From positions 1-21,744 of the forward strand of contig CATPBF010000063.1 of the NCBI GenBank assembly GCA_955652585.1: DNA of 21,744 nt, in the 5' to 3' direction. The notes beneath the pieces were generated by a model, which ran no database searches, was not told the origin of the DNA, and worked only from the letters and a program-made list of their open reading frames with translations. The stretch comes from Candidatus Dormiibacterota bacterium (GTDB lineage Bacteria > Chloroflexota > Dormibacteria > Dormibacterales > Dormibacteraceae). Shown here one piece after another: positions 8,596 to 15,493 of the stretch. Position numbers and translations under genes: made by a program. How positions within the stretch are numbered: the stretch's first letter is position 1; each line of letters opens with the position of its first letter.

Positions 8596-9512
8596 GTAGC
8601 GTCCGGCTCGTCGAACAGCGAGTACGGACGCATGGTGGCCCGCACATATGCGACTCGGGCCAGCGCCTCCGGCTTGCGGCGGCGCGTCCACTGCATGTAG
8701 TGCCATGCTGCCGCTCCGACCCGACGCGCGGCACTGTCGAGGATGGAAGGAAAGATCCATGCCGGTAGCCGCACGCGTGAGGCGGTGTCGATGACCAGCG
8801 CCGGCGACCTGTATCCGAGCTGCGGGAAGTGGTCGCTCAGGCTCGGGTTGGCACGCACGACCTCATCAAAAACGTCGAGGCCGAACACGGGTTGCGACAT
8901 CGCCATCTCGAACGCCATGTCCTCGTCCTGGCGGAGAAGCGGGTGGCACTGCGAGCGCTCGAGGATCAGGTTTGCAGTCATCAGCCGAGGCGCGAGCGGG
9001 CGGCGCGTCAGATCGTCCACCGGTTTGGAGCGATGGCGCAGTGCATGAACCAGACCGAGCACGTTGACGACCACATACGCGAGGTGTCGATGGCCGTCGT
9101 CGACGATCAGGTTGAGGTCGACGTCATCGGACGCCCGGAAGCCGCCGCTGGCCAGCGAGCCCGCGATCGAGACGCTGCGTATGAAAGGCGCGAACGAAAC
9201 CAGCATGCGGACGAACCGGACGGTCATCGCCATGTAGTGCGGGGCATCAGAGTCGTGATCCGCTGCCCTGCTGGCGATCTCGCCGGCGCGGGCCCTGTCC
9301 GAGCGCATGACGACCAGGCCGTGTTCGAGGGTTAGGTCGGATGAGGCCGCTGCGGCCCACCGCACGTCCGCTTCCGAGACGGAGCCGCCCAGACAGAGCG
9401 CAGCCAGGCGATCGGGCCTGAGCGCGAAACCGCGGCGCGACAAAAGCGCGACGGTGCGGCGGACGCGCTCTGACGTGGACGGGACCTGGGTTGGAGATTG
9501 GCCGATCACCAC
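8592..9512 (-). CDS. Nucleotidyltransferase-fold (pol-beta superfamily) protein, first gene of the operon
   Basis: A protein of about 306 residues whose middle carries the nucleotidyltransferase signature GSLASGGFRASDDVDL (118-133): the GS pair, then the metal-binding DxD (D130, D132). The N-terminal 100 residues and the long C-terminal part look helical; there are no membrane segments. Pol-beta-type nucleotidyltransferases transfer nucleotides to small molecules, proteins or RNA. The role here is unknown, but position at the head of a glycosyltransferase operon suggests substrate activation or regulation. Two adjacent GTG codons (9512 and 9509) can serve as start. The Shine-Dalgarno GGAGG lies at 9517-9521, so the second GTG has the better spacing (7 nt against 4). 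It overlaps the next gene by 4 bp. Confidence 0.85.
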   Translation of the reverse strand: MVIGQSPTQVPSTSERVRRTVALLSRRGFALRPDRLAALCLGGSVSEADVRWAAAASSDLTLEHGLVVMRSDRARAGEIASRAADHDSDAPHYMAMTVRFVRMLVSFAPFIRSVSIAGSLASGGFRASDDVDLNLIVDDGHRHLAYVVVNVLGLVHALRHRSKPVDDLTRRPLAPRLMTANLILERSQCHPLLRQDEDMAFEMAMSQPVFGLDVFDEVVRANPSLSDHFPQLGYRSPALVIDTASRVRLPAWIFPSILDSAARRVGAAAWHYMQWTRRRKPEALARVAYVRATMRPYSLFDEPDAT

Positions 9513-9628
9513 AGTGCCTCCAAGAGTCGGACGGCTCCTAGGCCGATACGAGTTGAGGTTACTTTTGGGCTGCCGCTGCCGGCACTATCATCGAGGCTGG
9601 CGCCAGCCGATTCACACCAGGAGCACCC
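9513..9628. promoter_or_regulatory. Divergent promoter region between the glycan operon and pruA
   Basis: These 116 bp separate the minus-strand six-gene operon from plus-strand pruA. The ribosome site of the minus-strand operon is GGAGG (9517-9521) and that of pruA is AGGAG (9619-9623, 5 nt before the ATG). On the plus strand TATCAT (9586-9591) is a possible -10 box. The nearest -35-like hexamer, TTGGGC at 9565-9570, is only 15 bp away, so this is weak. No recognised operator was found. Confidence 0.4.
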
Positions 9629-11263
9629 ATGACCGCCGACGGACACTTCAAAGTCCCGACCCCCGTCAACGAACCGGTGCGCGCCTATGCGCCCGGCGAC
9701 CCCCATCGCGAAAGTCTGAAGGCCCGGCTTGCGGAGCTCACGGATGCTCGCACCGAGGTCCCCATGCAGATCGGGGGCGAGCGGCGCTGGGGCGCATCGA
9801 GGGGCGACATCCGCTCGCCTCACCGCCACGAGCTCACCATCGCCGAGTACGCCGTCGGCTCGGACAAGGACTTCAACGACGCCATCGACGCCGCTCTCAA
9901 AGCGCGGCGGGCATGGGCCGCGACCTCGTACCAGGAGCGGGCCGCCGTGCTGTTGAGGGCCGCTTCGCTCCTGGCGGGTCCTTGGCGGGACACCATCAAC
10001 GCGGCGACGATGCTCGGGCAGTCGAAGACCGTCCACCAGGCGGAGATCGATGCGGCCGTCGAGTCCATCGACTTTTGGCGGTACAACGCGTACTTCGGCG
10101 ACCAGCTGCTCGGCCAGCAGCCGTTCAACGATGGCACGGCATGGAACCGCCTCGAGTACCGGCCCCTGGAGGGTTTCGTCTTCGCCGTCAGCCCGTTCAA
10201 CTTCACGTCGATCGGCGCCAACCTGCCCACCGCGGCAGCGCTGATGGGCAATACCGTCGTCTTCAAGCCCGCGACCCAGACCTTGCTGGCGACCCACTTC
10301 TTGATGGAGATCCTCAACGAGGCAGGCTTGCCGCCCGGCGTCATCAACATGGTTAGCGGTAGCGCGTCGAAGATCTCCGAGCAGGTCCTTCGACACAAAG
10401 AGCTCGCGGGCATCCACTTCACCGGGTCGACCGAGGTGTTCCACGGCATGTGGCAGACGGTCGGCCAGAACATCGACCACTACCGAACGTACCCTCGACT
10501 GGTCGGCGAGACGGGAGGCAAGGACTTCGTGGTCGCACACGAGTCGGCCGACTCGGATGCGCTGCGGACGGCGCTGATCCGCGGAGCGTTCGAGTACCAG
10601 GGGCAGAAATGCTCGGCCGCGTCGCGGGCCTACATCCCGCAAGCGATGTGGAAGCAATTGCGGTCGGAGATGGCCGAGGAGGTCGAGGCCATCCCGCAAG
10701 GAGATGTCGCCGACTTCCGCAACTTCATGGGCGCCGTGATCAACGGCGACGCGTACTCCAAGCACATGAGCGCTATCGAGTTCGCGCGGAAGTCAGAGTC
10801 CGCCAAGATCGTCGCGGGTGGCAAGGGTGACGACAAGGTGGGGTGGTTCGTGCGGCCGACGGTCATCGAAACCACCGACCCGGACTTCAGGCTTCTGAAA
10901 GAGGAGTTGTTCGGCCCCATCCTCACCGTTTATCCATACGCGGACGGGAAGTTCGAGGACACGCTAGAGCTCCTCGACCGCACGAGTCCCTATGGCCTGA
11001 CCGGCGCCATCTTCGCGCGCGACCGGCACGCGATTCGCAAGGCGTCTGAGACCCTCGTCAACGCTGCGGGCAACTTCTACATCAACGACAAGCCGACCGG
11101 CGCCGTCGTCGGTCTGCAGCCGTTTGGAGGTGGGCGCGCCTCCGGCACCAATGACAAGGCGGGCTCAATCCTCAACCTCATCCGCTGGACGAGCCCACGC
11201 ACGATCAAGGAGACGTACGTGCCGCCCACCGATCATCGCTATCCGTACATGGATGCGGAGTAG
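9629..11263 (+). CDS. pruA: 1-pyrroline-5-carboxylate (L-glutamate gamma-semialdehyde) dehydrogenase
   Basis: A 544-residue NAD(P)-dependent aldehyde dehydrogenase of the stand-alone P5C dehydrogenase type. It oxidises glutamate gamma-semialdehyde, in equilibrium with P5C, to glutamate: the second step of proline catabolism in the cytoplasm. Visible motifs are SPFNFTSIGANLP (N191, near the catalytic site), FTGSTEVF in the nucleotide-binding part, the general base in LVGETGGKD (E294) and the catalytic cysteine in GQKCSAASRAY (C328). The N-terminus (KVPTPVNEPVRAYAPG) and the C-terminal PFGGGRASGTNDKAG are typical of the group-1 P5CDH subfamily. The ATG has AGGAG at 9619-9623. No proline dehydrogenase (putB/prodh) gene is in the window. 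A crotonase gene follows after 15 nt. Confidence 0.95.
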   Translation: MTADGHFKVPTPVNEPVRAYAPGDPHRESLKARLAELTDARTEVPMQIGGERRWGASRGDIRSPHRHELTIAEYAVGSDKDFNDAIDAALKARRAWAATSYQERAAVLLRAASLLAGPWRDTINAATMLGQSKTVHQAEIDAAVESIDFWRYNAYFGDQLLGQQPFNDGTAWNRLEYRPLEGFVFAVSPFNFTSIGANLPTAAALMGNTVVFKPATQTLLATHFLMEILNEAGLPPGVINMVSGSASKISEQVLRHKELAGIHFTGSTEVFHGMWQTVGQNIDHYRTYPRLVGETGGKDFVVAHESADSDALRTALIRGAFEYQGQKCSAASRAYIPQAMWKQLRSEMAEEVEAIPQGDVADFRNFMGAVINGDAYSKHMSAIEFARKSESAKIVAGGKGDDKVGWFVRPTVIETTDPDFRLLKEELFGPILTVYPYADGKFEDTLELLDRTSPYGLTGAIFARDRHAIRKASETLVNAAGNFYINDKPTGAVVGLQPFGGGRASGTNDKAGSILNLIRWTSPRTIKETYVPPTDHRYPYMDAE

Positions 11264-11278
11264 CGCCACGCAGACCCC

Positions 11279-12037
11279 GTGAGCGTTCGGTACGAGCCCG
11301 ACGGCCAGGTGGTCGTGGTGACCATCGACCGGCCGGAAGTCCGCAACGCGGTCGACCCCGACACCGCCGGCCGGCTGGTCGAATGTTTCGAACGCTTTGC
11401 TGCCGACGACGCATTGGCGGTGGCGGTGCTTACGGGCGCGGGCGGCAACTTCTCGTCGGGCTTCGACCTGAAGGCGTTGGCGCGCGGAGATGGCAACCGG
11501 CTCGAAGAGACCGGGCCAGGCCCGATGGGACCGACGCGCTTGACGCTCGACAAGCCGGTGATCGCCGCGATCGAGGGCTACGCGGTGGCCGGCGGACTAG
11601 AGCTGGCGCTGTGGTGCGATTTGAGGGTCGCCGCGAGGGACGCGACGCTGGGTGTGTTCAACCGGCGTTTTGGCGTCCCGCTGATCGACCTCGGGACCAT
11701 CCGCCTTCCTCGGATGATCGGACAGGGCCGGGCGATGGACCTGATTCTCACGGGTCGCCCGGTGTCCGCGGTCGAGGCCCTGGGCATCGGCCTGGTCGAG
11801 AGGCTGGCGCCCCCGGGTACCGCGCTTGCCGAGGCTGTCGCGCTGGCGCGCATGCTGGCCGAGCTGCCTCAAGGCGCAATGCGCGCGGATCGCCGCAGCG
11901 TGCTCGGGCAGTGGGCGCTGGGCCTCGATGACGCGATGGGAGCCGAGTATCGAGGAGGCATCGCGGTGGTCGAGTCGGGCGAAGCACAAGCGGGCGCTCG
12001 CCGTTTCAGCGAAGGCTCAGGCCGTCACGGGAGTTGA
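11279..12037 (+). CDS. Enoyl-CoA hydratase/isomerase (crotonase) family protein
   Basis: A 252-residue crotonase-fold protein. The two oxyanion-hole segments are present: NFSSGFDLKAL (58-67) and AIEGYAVAGGLELAL (97-111). The first catalytic glutamate of hydratases is E108 in GGLELALWCD. The position of the second glutamate (rat enoyl-CoA hydratase E164, in PEILLGTIPG) is leucine here (GVPLIDLGT, L135), so classical hydratase activity is doubtful. Isomerase, hydrolase or other crotonase chemistry is possible. The GTG start at 11279 lies 15 nt after pruA without an evident Shine-Dalgarno site, suggesting cotranscription. The 3' end overlaps the convergent GT87 gene by 21 bp. Substrate unknown. 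Confidence 0.88.
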   Translation: MSVRYEPDGQVVVVTIDRPEVRNAVDPDTAGRLVECFERFAADDALAVAVLTGAGGNFSSGFDLKALARGDGNRLEETGPGPMGPTRLTLDKPVIAAIEGYAVAGGLELALWCDLRVAARDATLGVFNRRFGVPLIDLGTIRLPRMIGQGRAMDLILTGRPVSAVEALGIGLVERLAPPGTALAEAVALARMLAELPQGAMRADRRSVLGQWALGLDDAMGAEYRGGIAVVESGEAQAGARRFSEGSGRHGS

Positions 12038-13150
12038 TTGGTGACGTCTCACCGCCGCGACTGAGAGCATCACGAGGGCGGTGATCTCGCCGGCGATCAA
12101 TGGCAGCGGTCCCCATAAGGGAATCTCTTCGGAGGCGATCACCAGTGCGAGCACGAACGCCCATGACCAGCGCGGCCGCTCGGGAATACGCAGGTAAAGC
12201 CAGACCGCGAGGCCGAGCATCACCAGGTCGTCGAGGTGCAGGTAAGGGGTGGCCAGCAATCCGCCCAGGATCGCGAGCACGTATATCCACTCAGGTGATT
12301 GCTTGCGGAAGCGAAACGCGAGCGCGAGCGCCCAGACGGCAATGGCGCCTTGCACCACCCGCGCAGCCGCCAGGCCACCGATCACAAGCGCCAGGGTCAA
12401 CTGGCGATTGACCGGCACGTCAGCGGCAAAGCTCAGCCGCTCCGCATAGGCTGCCATGCCGTCCGGCCCGACGTTGACGCCAGACGCGATGACCAGCAGG
12501 CCGATCGAGACGGCGGCGCCGGCAACAGCACGAAACCGCCCGCCGGCCAGCAAAGCGATCGGGAGCAAGAATCCAAGCTGCGGCTTGAGCACGATGACGC
12601 CGAGGGCCAGGCCGGACAGAAACGGCCGGTGCTTGCGGAGCAGGGCGTACGAGCCGGCCACGCCGAGCGCCACGAAAAGGCCGGGCTGGCCCAACTGGAG
12701 GGCGTAGATGACCGGAAGCCACGCCAGCGCCGCCAGTAGGTGGATGAGCCTCAGGCGTCCTGCTCCGGGCGCGGCCAGGTACCAGGTGCCCACAAGCGCC
12801 GCCAGCATCAGCGCACTCCACGACCAATAAGCGACTGCATAAGGAAGCAGGGTGAATGGAAGCGCCAGCCACGCCACCGGCGGCGGGCTGATGTATCGAG
12901 CCAGCTCGGCAATCCGTATCCGCGATCCGATTGAGTCGAGCTCGGCTTGTTGCAGGTTGAGGTCGTAGATCGACTGCCAGCCGTGGGTGGCCCCGATCCT
13001 GGCTGCGGCGTAATAGAAGGTGAAGTCGTTATGGAAATGGTCGGAGCCGTAGGCGACCACCCACTGGAAGAGGTCGAAGCCGGCAAACATCGCGGCTGCG
13101 AGCGCCCCAGAGGCGATGCCGAGGTTGCGCCAGCGCCTGCTGCGGTCCAT
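12017..13150 (-). CDS. GT87-type (DUF2029) polyprenyl-phosphate-dependent membrane glycosyltransferase
   Basis: A protein of about 377 residues with some ten hydrophobic segments. The N-terminal extracytoplasmic loop carries the hallmark of GT87 mannosyltransferase-like GT-C enzymes: DFTFYYAAARIG followed by QSIYD and, later, YISPPPVAWLALPF. The aspartate in that loop is the expected catalytic residue. Members elongate mannolipids or arabinan-type glycans with polyprenyl-phosphate sugars in mycobacteria. The donor and acceptor here are not determinable. The start is uncertain: ATG at 13150 is preferred because the next upstream ATG (13201) lies at the edge of a dispersed repeat. No Shine-Dalgarno site is clear. 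It overlaps the convergent crotonase tail by 21 bp. Confidence 0.85.
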   Translation of the reverse strand: MDRSRRWRNLGIASGALAAAMFAGFDLFQWVVAYGSDHFHNDFTFYYAAARIGATHGWQSIYDLNLQQAELDSIGSRIRIAELARYISPPPVAWLALPFTLLPYAVAYWSWSALMLAALVGTWYLAAPGAGRLRLIHLLAALAWLPVIYALQLGQPGLFVALGVAGSYALLRKHRPFLSGLALGVIVLKPQLGFLLPIALLAGGRFRAVAGAAVSIGLLVIASGVNVGPDGMAAYAERLSFAADVPVNRQLTLALVIGGLAAARVVQGAIAVWALALAFRFRKQSPEWIYVLAILGGLLATPYLHLDDLVMLGLAVWLYLRIPERPRWSWAFVLALVIASEEIPLWGPLPLIAGEITALVMLSVAAVRRHQSTPVTA

Positions 13151-13198
13151 GAGTGCGGATCGTAGGGCTCGGCTCCAGGGGGCGCCTACGGTGGGCGA

Positions 13199-13314
13199 CA
13201 TCGGCGGGCGGTGCCAAGGAGCCAACGAGCACGCGAGGGAGCGCATCGCGTCAGATGCGTGACCGAGCCCGCGCAGGAGGCGACGAAGGCATCAGCGCAG
13301 CCCGTCCCGCCTAG
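13199..13314 (+). repeat. Dispersed intergenic repeat, copy A
   Basis: One of two inverted copies. Its core (13213-13298) aligns by hand with the complement of 13967-14051 at roughly 87% identity with one indel. Shared features are the outer CATCGGCGG, the hairpin CGCATC-loop-GATGCG (13242-13259), the block GCGCAGGAGGCGACG (13271-13285) and the end GCCTAG. Short inverted ends GGCGGG (13203-13208) and CCCGCC (13306-13311) bound it. It lies just upstream of the GT87 gene. It contains no obvious coding capacity. Confidence 0.8.
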
Positions 13315-13351
13315 CTCGATCCACCGTCAAGCCTCCTCTGGTGCCGAGTCC

Positions 13352-13357
13352 TATAGC
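13352..13357 (+). promoter_or_regulatory. Possible -10 box of the GNAT gene
   Basis: TATAGC stands 26 bp before the ATG at 13383 in an otherwise GC-rich spacer. No convincing -35 box is seen at the usual distance. If it is real, transcription starts downstream of the alternative GTG start at 13341 and the ATG at 13383 is the true start. Confidence 0.3.
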
Positions 13358-13382
13358 TGTGTTCCCGTACCTTGTTGTGGCG

Positions 13383-13910
13383 ATGCCTTCGCCGGGTTTC
13401 GAGCCGCGCGTGCTGGAGCTGAGCGACGGGACCAAGGTCCACGTCCGTCCGATCGTCCCAAAGGACGAGCCGCTGCTGATAGACGCTGTGGCCGCGATGT
13501 CCGAACGGAGCGTGTATTTCCGGTTCTTCTCGCCGTTGAAGCGCCTTCCCGACGCGCTTGCGCACCGACTCGCGGTGGTCGACTACAACGACCGCTTCGC
13601 CCTGGTCGCGACCACGCACAAGAGCAGCGAGCGAATCGTCGGCGTCGCCCGCTACGACCGCGTGGTCGGCACCGACGTGGCCGAGACAGCGGTCGCTGTG
13701 GTCGACGAGTTCCAGCGGCGCGGGTTGGGGAGCGCGCTCCTCACCATCCTGGCGAAGGTGGCGCGCGACCACAGCATCAAGACATTCACCCTCATCGTGC
13801 TGCCGGAGAACCAGCAGATGCTGGGGATGCTCCGAAAGATGGGTTGGATCCATCACGCCAAGCTCACGGGCGGCGTCTACGAGATCAGCTTCGACCTCCC
13901 AGGGTTATAG
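13383..13910 (+). CDS. GNAT acetyltransferase related to the GNAT domain of Pat-type protein acetyltransferases
   Basis: A 175-residue single GNAT domain. The N-terminal LSDGTKVHVRPIVPKDEPLL and SVYFRFFSPLKRLP match the pattern of the acetyltransferase module of mycobacterial Pat and of acyl-CoA-synthetase/GNAT fusions. The acetyl-CoA-binding motif A is VDEFQRRGLGSALL (RRGLGS). Pat-type enzymes acetylate lysines on acyl-CoA synthetases and other proteins. Here neither a cyclic-nucleotide domain nor a CoA-ligase domain is attached. An in-frame GTG at 13341 would add 14 residues. Neither start has a Shine-Dalgarno site. The gene sits alone between two inverted repeat copies. Confidence 0.85.
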   Translation: MPSPGFEPRVLELSDGTKVHVRPIVPKDEPLLIDAVAAMSERSVYFRFFSPLKRLPDALAHRLAVVDYNDRFALVATTHKSSERIVGVARYDRVVGTDVAETAVAVVDEFQRRGLGSALLTILAKVARDHSIKTFTLIVLPENQQMLGMLRKMGWIHHAKLTGGVYEISFDLPGL

Positions 13911-13945
13911 TGCCCCGCCCCCGAAGTTCCTTGCATCTTCGCGTC

Positions 13946-14066
13946 CTAGGCGGCCGGGCGCCTGCGGCGCTGAAGCCGGCGTCGCCTCCTGCGCGCGTTC
14001 GGTCACGCATCTACGCGATGCGTTCCATTGCGTGCTCGTCGTCTCCTTGGCTCCGGCCGCCGATGC
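13946..14066 (-). repeat. Dispersed intergenic repeat, copy B (inverted relative to copy A)
   Basis: Second copy, in opposite orientation to copy A. It has perfect 9-bp inverted ends, GGCGGCCGG (13949-13957) and CCGGCCGCC (14053-14061). Inside is the hairpin CGCATC-TACGC-GATGCG on the plus strand (14007-14023), with a 5-nt loop where copy A has 6 nt. A second palindrome, GCGCC-TGC-GGCGC (13958-13970), is absent from copy A. The copy ends about 40 bp before the LysE-type gene, mirroring copy A beside the GT87 gene. Confidence 0.8.
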
Positions 14067-14105
14067 CGCGAAATATGCGGCGGAACTCGAGGTCGGGGCA
14101 CTAGC

Positions 14106-14729
14106 GTGGACACGCAGCTGCTCGCGTTCATTGGTATCTCGCTGCTCCTCGCGGTGACGCCGGGGCCCGACATGGCGGTGGTCACCAAGAACGCTTTGGC
14201 TCACGGCCGCCGAGGTGTCCTGCTTACCACCACCGGCATCGCGCTGGCGCTCGCGATCTGGGTCGGCGCCACCGCGGTCGGCCTGTCGGCTTTGCTGAGG
14301 ACGTCGGGCGAGCTGCTCTTCGTGCTCAAGCTCGCCGGCGCCGCGTACCTCGCATACCTCGGAGTGCGCACGCTGCTGGAGTCGCGGCGGCGGCCTGCGG
14401 ATCTTCTCGCGGAGGCCCCGCCGCCGGCGCCCGCGCATGCGATCTTCCGGCAGGGTTTCCTGTCTGCGATCTCCAATCCGAAGCTAGGCGTGTTCTTCGT
14501 GACCTTTCTCCCTCAGTTCGTCGTTCCAGGTCAGCCGCTCCTGCCTCGATTGCTCGAGCTCGGGTTGATCTTTGCCGTCATCGGTTGGTCGTGGATGAAT
14601 GTGTACGGACTCTTCATTACTCGCATCCGCGAAATCATCACCGCACCTCGTGTTCGGCAGTGGATGCAGCGCGTGACCGGAGTGGTGCTGCTCGGTTTCG
14701 GAGCCCGCCTGGCCCTCGAGAGGGTCTAG
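14106..14729 (+). CDS. LysE/RhtB family amino-acid exporter
   Basis: A 207-residue inner-membrane protein with about six hydrophobic segments. Family marks are the N-terminal LLLAVTPGPDMAVVTKNAL, the conserved LAGAAYLAYLGVRTL and the mid-protein GFLSAISNPKLGVFFVTFLPQF. Members export amino acids or analogues such as homoserine, threonine, lysine or leucine; the substrate is not predictable. The GTG at 14106 gives the family-typical N-terminus. The frame is open upstream, but that part is repeat copy B and is not family-like. The Shine-Dalgarno site is weak (GAGG at 14089-14092, rather distant). Its TAG stop overlaps the stop of the convergent gene within one CTAG (14726-14729). Confidence 0.9.
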   Translation: MDTQLLAFIGISLLLAVTPGPDMAVVTKNALAHGRRGVLLTTTGIALALAIWVGATAVGLSALLRTSGELLFVLKLAGAAYLAYLGVRTLLESRRRPADLLAEAPPPAPAHAIFRQGFLSAISNPKLGVFFVTFLPQFVVPGQPLLPRLLELGLIFAVIGWSWMNVYGLFITRIREIITAPRVRQWMQRVTGVVLLGFGARLALERV

Positions 14730-15493
14730 CTGGACCCCCACTGGAACTGCTGGCACAAGGCGTCGAACTCCTCGCCTTCCGGGATGCCGTTCGGATAGTT
14801 CTTGAGGTCGGCGACATTGGCACCGAAGATCACCACGGTGACACCGTTCCTGGTCGCCGCGATGATGACGAAGCGGACCTTGGCAGCGGTCGCGTTCGAC
14901 CCCACCAGGTTCGCCGAGTACACGGCCCCGCTTCCATTCTGGTCCCCGATGTGGGCTCCCTTGAGGTCGCTGACATGAGTGACGTCCTGCCACTGGGACG
15001 TGGGCAGGGCGCTGACGGCGGACTGCATCACCTGGTCGAGAGGCTGGCCTGACTTTGCGCCCACCACCGAAAGCAGCCCGAGCTTGGTGACGAGGGTGAC
15101 GCTCTGCGCGTCCTGGCTGCGCACCGTCCAGTTGGGGTTGTAGTCAACCTCGAATCCGAGGGCGGAGCTCTTGTATGCGGCCGGAGCGGGCAAGGGAGTC
15201 ACGATCCGCGGGCCGCAGTTCGACGTGCACGACTTGTGGTTGCCGAGCACCTGCGAGACCGTGAACGCGCTCCCGGCCACCGTCACCACCGACAGGATGA
15301 TCAGGAGCCCCGCGGCCACCATGGCCTGGGAGCTGGTGATCCGGCCAGATCCGGTGCGCGGTCGTCCGGGCGCCGACGGATACGAGTATGCGGGCATGGA
15401 CGCGACCGGGATCGGTGCTTGGGCCGCGCCGCACCGACCGCAGAAGGGCGCGCCTGGCGGGACCGGCGCGCCGCAATTCCCGCAGAAACGCAC
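14726..15493 (-). CDS. Zinc-ribbon membrane protein with extracytoplasmic PsbP/Mog1-like domain
   Basis: A 255-residue protein, last of five coupled genes. Residues 4-21 form a zinc ribbon (CGNC-x10-CGRC; C4, C7, C18, C21). A Pro/Ser/Gly-rich linker follows, then one TM segment at about 58-80. The outside part carries two cysteines (C89, C93) and a globular domain whose opening (YKSSALGFEVDYNPNWTV) resembles PsbP/Mog1-like modules in bacterial lipoproteins and anchored proteins. The topology is thus cytoplasmic zinc ribbon and external domain, which suggests sensing or scaffolding by inference. The GTG at 15493 overlaps the upstream TAG by one base (TAGTG). The frame is open further upstream, inside the PrsW-like gene, but that part is a shadow. 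Confidence 0.8.
   Translation of the reverse strand: MRFCGNCGAPVPPGAPFCGRCGAAQAPIPVASMPAYSYPSAPGRPRTGSGRITSSQAMVAAGLLIILSVVTVAGSAFTVSQVLGNHKSCTSNCGPRIVTPLPAPAAYKSSALGFEVDYNPNWTVRSQDAQSVTLVTKLGLLSVVGAKSGQPLDQVMQSAVSALPTSQWQDVTHVSDLKGAHIGDQNGSGAVYSANLVGSNATAAKVRFVIIAATRNGVTVVIFGANVADLKNYPNGIPEGEEFDALCQQFQWGSS

Noticed and set aside
7597..8700. A plus-strand open frame (367 codons) opposite the GT2 domain, and a minus-strand alternative frame at 6374-8059.
   Set aside because: The fusion glycosyltransferase frame carries all GT2 motifs; the others show low-complexity R/A/G-rich translations typical of shadow frames.
9506..10765. A minus-strand open frame (419 codons) opposite pruA.
   Set aside because: The plus strand encodes an unmistakable aldehyde dehydrogenase with its ribosome site; the antisense translation has no recognisable domain.
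13151..13246. A longer N-terminus for the GT87 protein, starting at 13201 or further upstream.
   Set aside because: The extension reaches into repeat copy A and its residues do not look like part of the family; the first TM segment follows soon after the ATG at 13150.
13199..14066. The repeat pair as ends of an insertion sequence.
   Set aside because: No transposase lies between them; the enclosed gene is a GNAT acetyltransferase and the repeats are themselves complete small elements.
14028..14105. An upstream start adding 26 residues to the LysE-type exporter.
   Set aside because: The extra part is encoded by repeat copy B, is arginine-rich, and precedes the normal family N-terminus.
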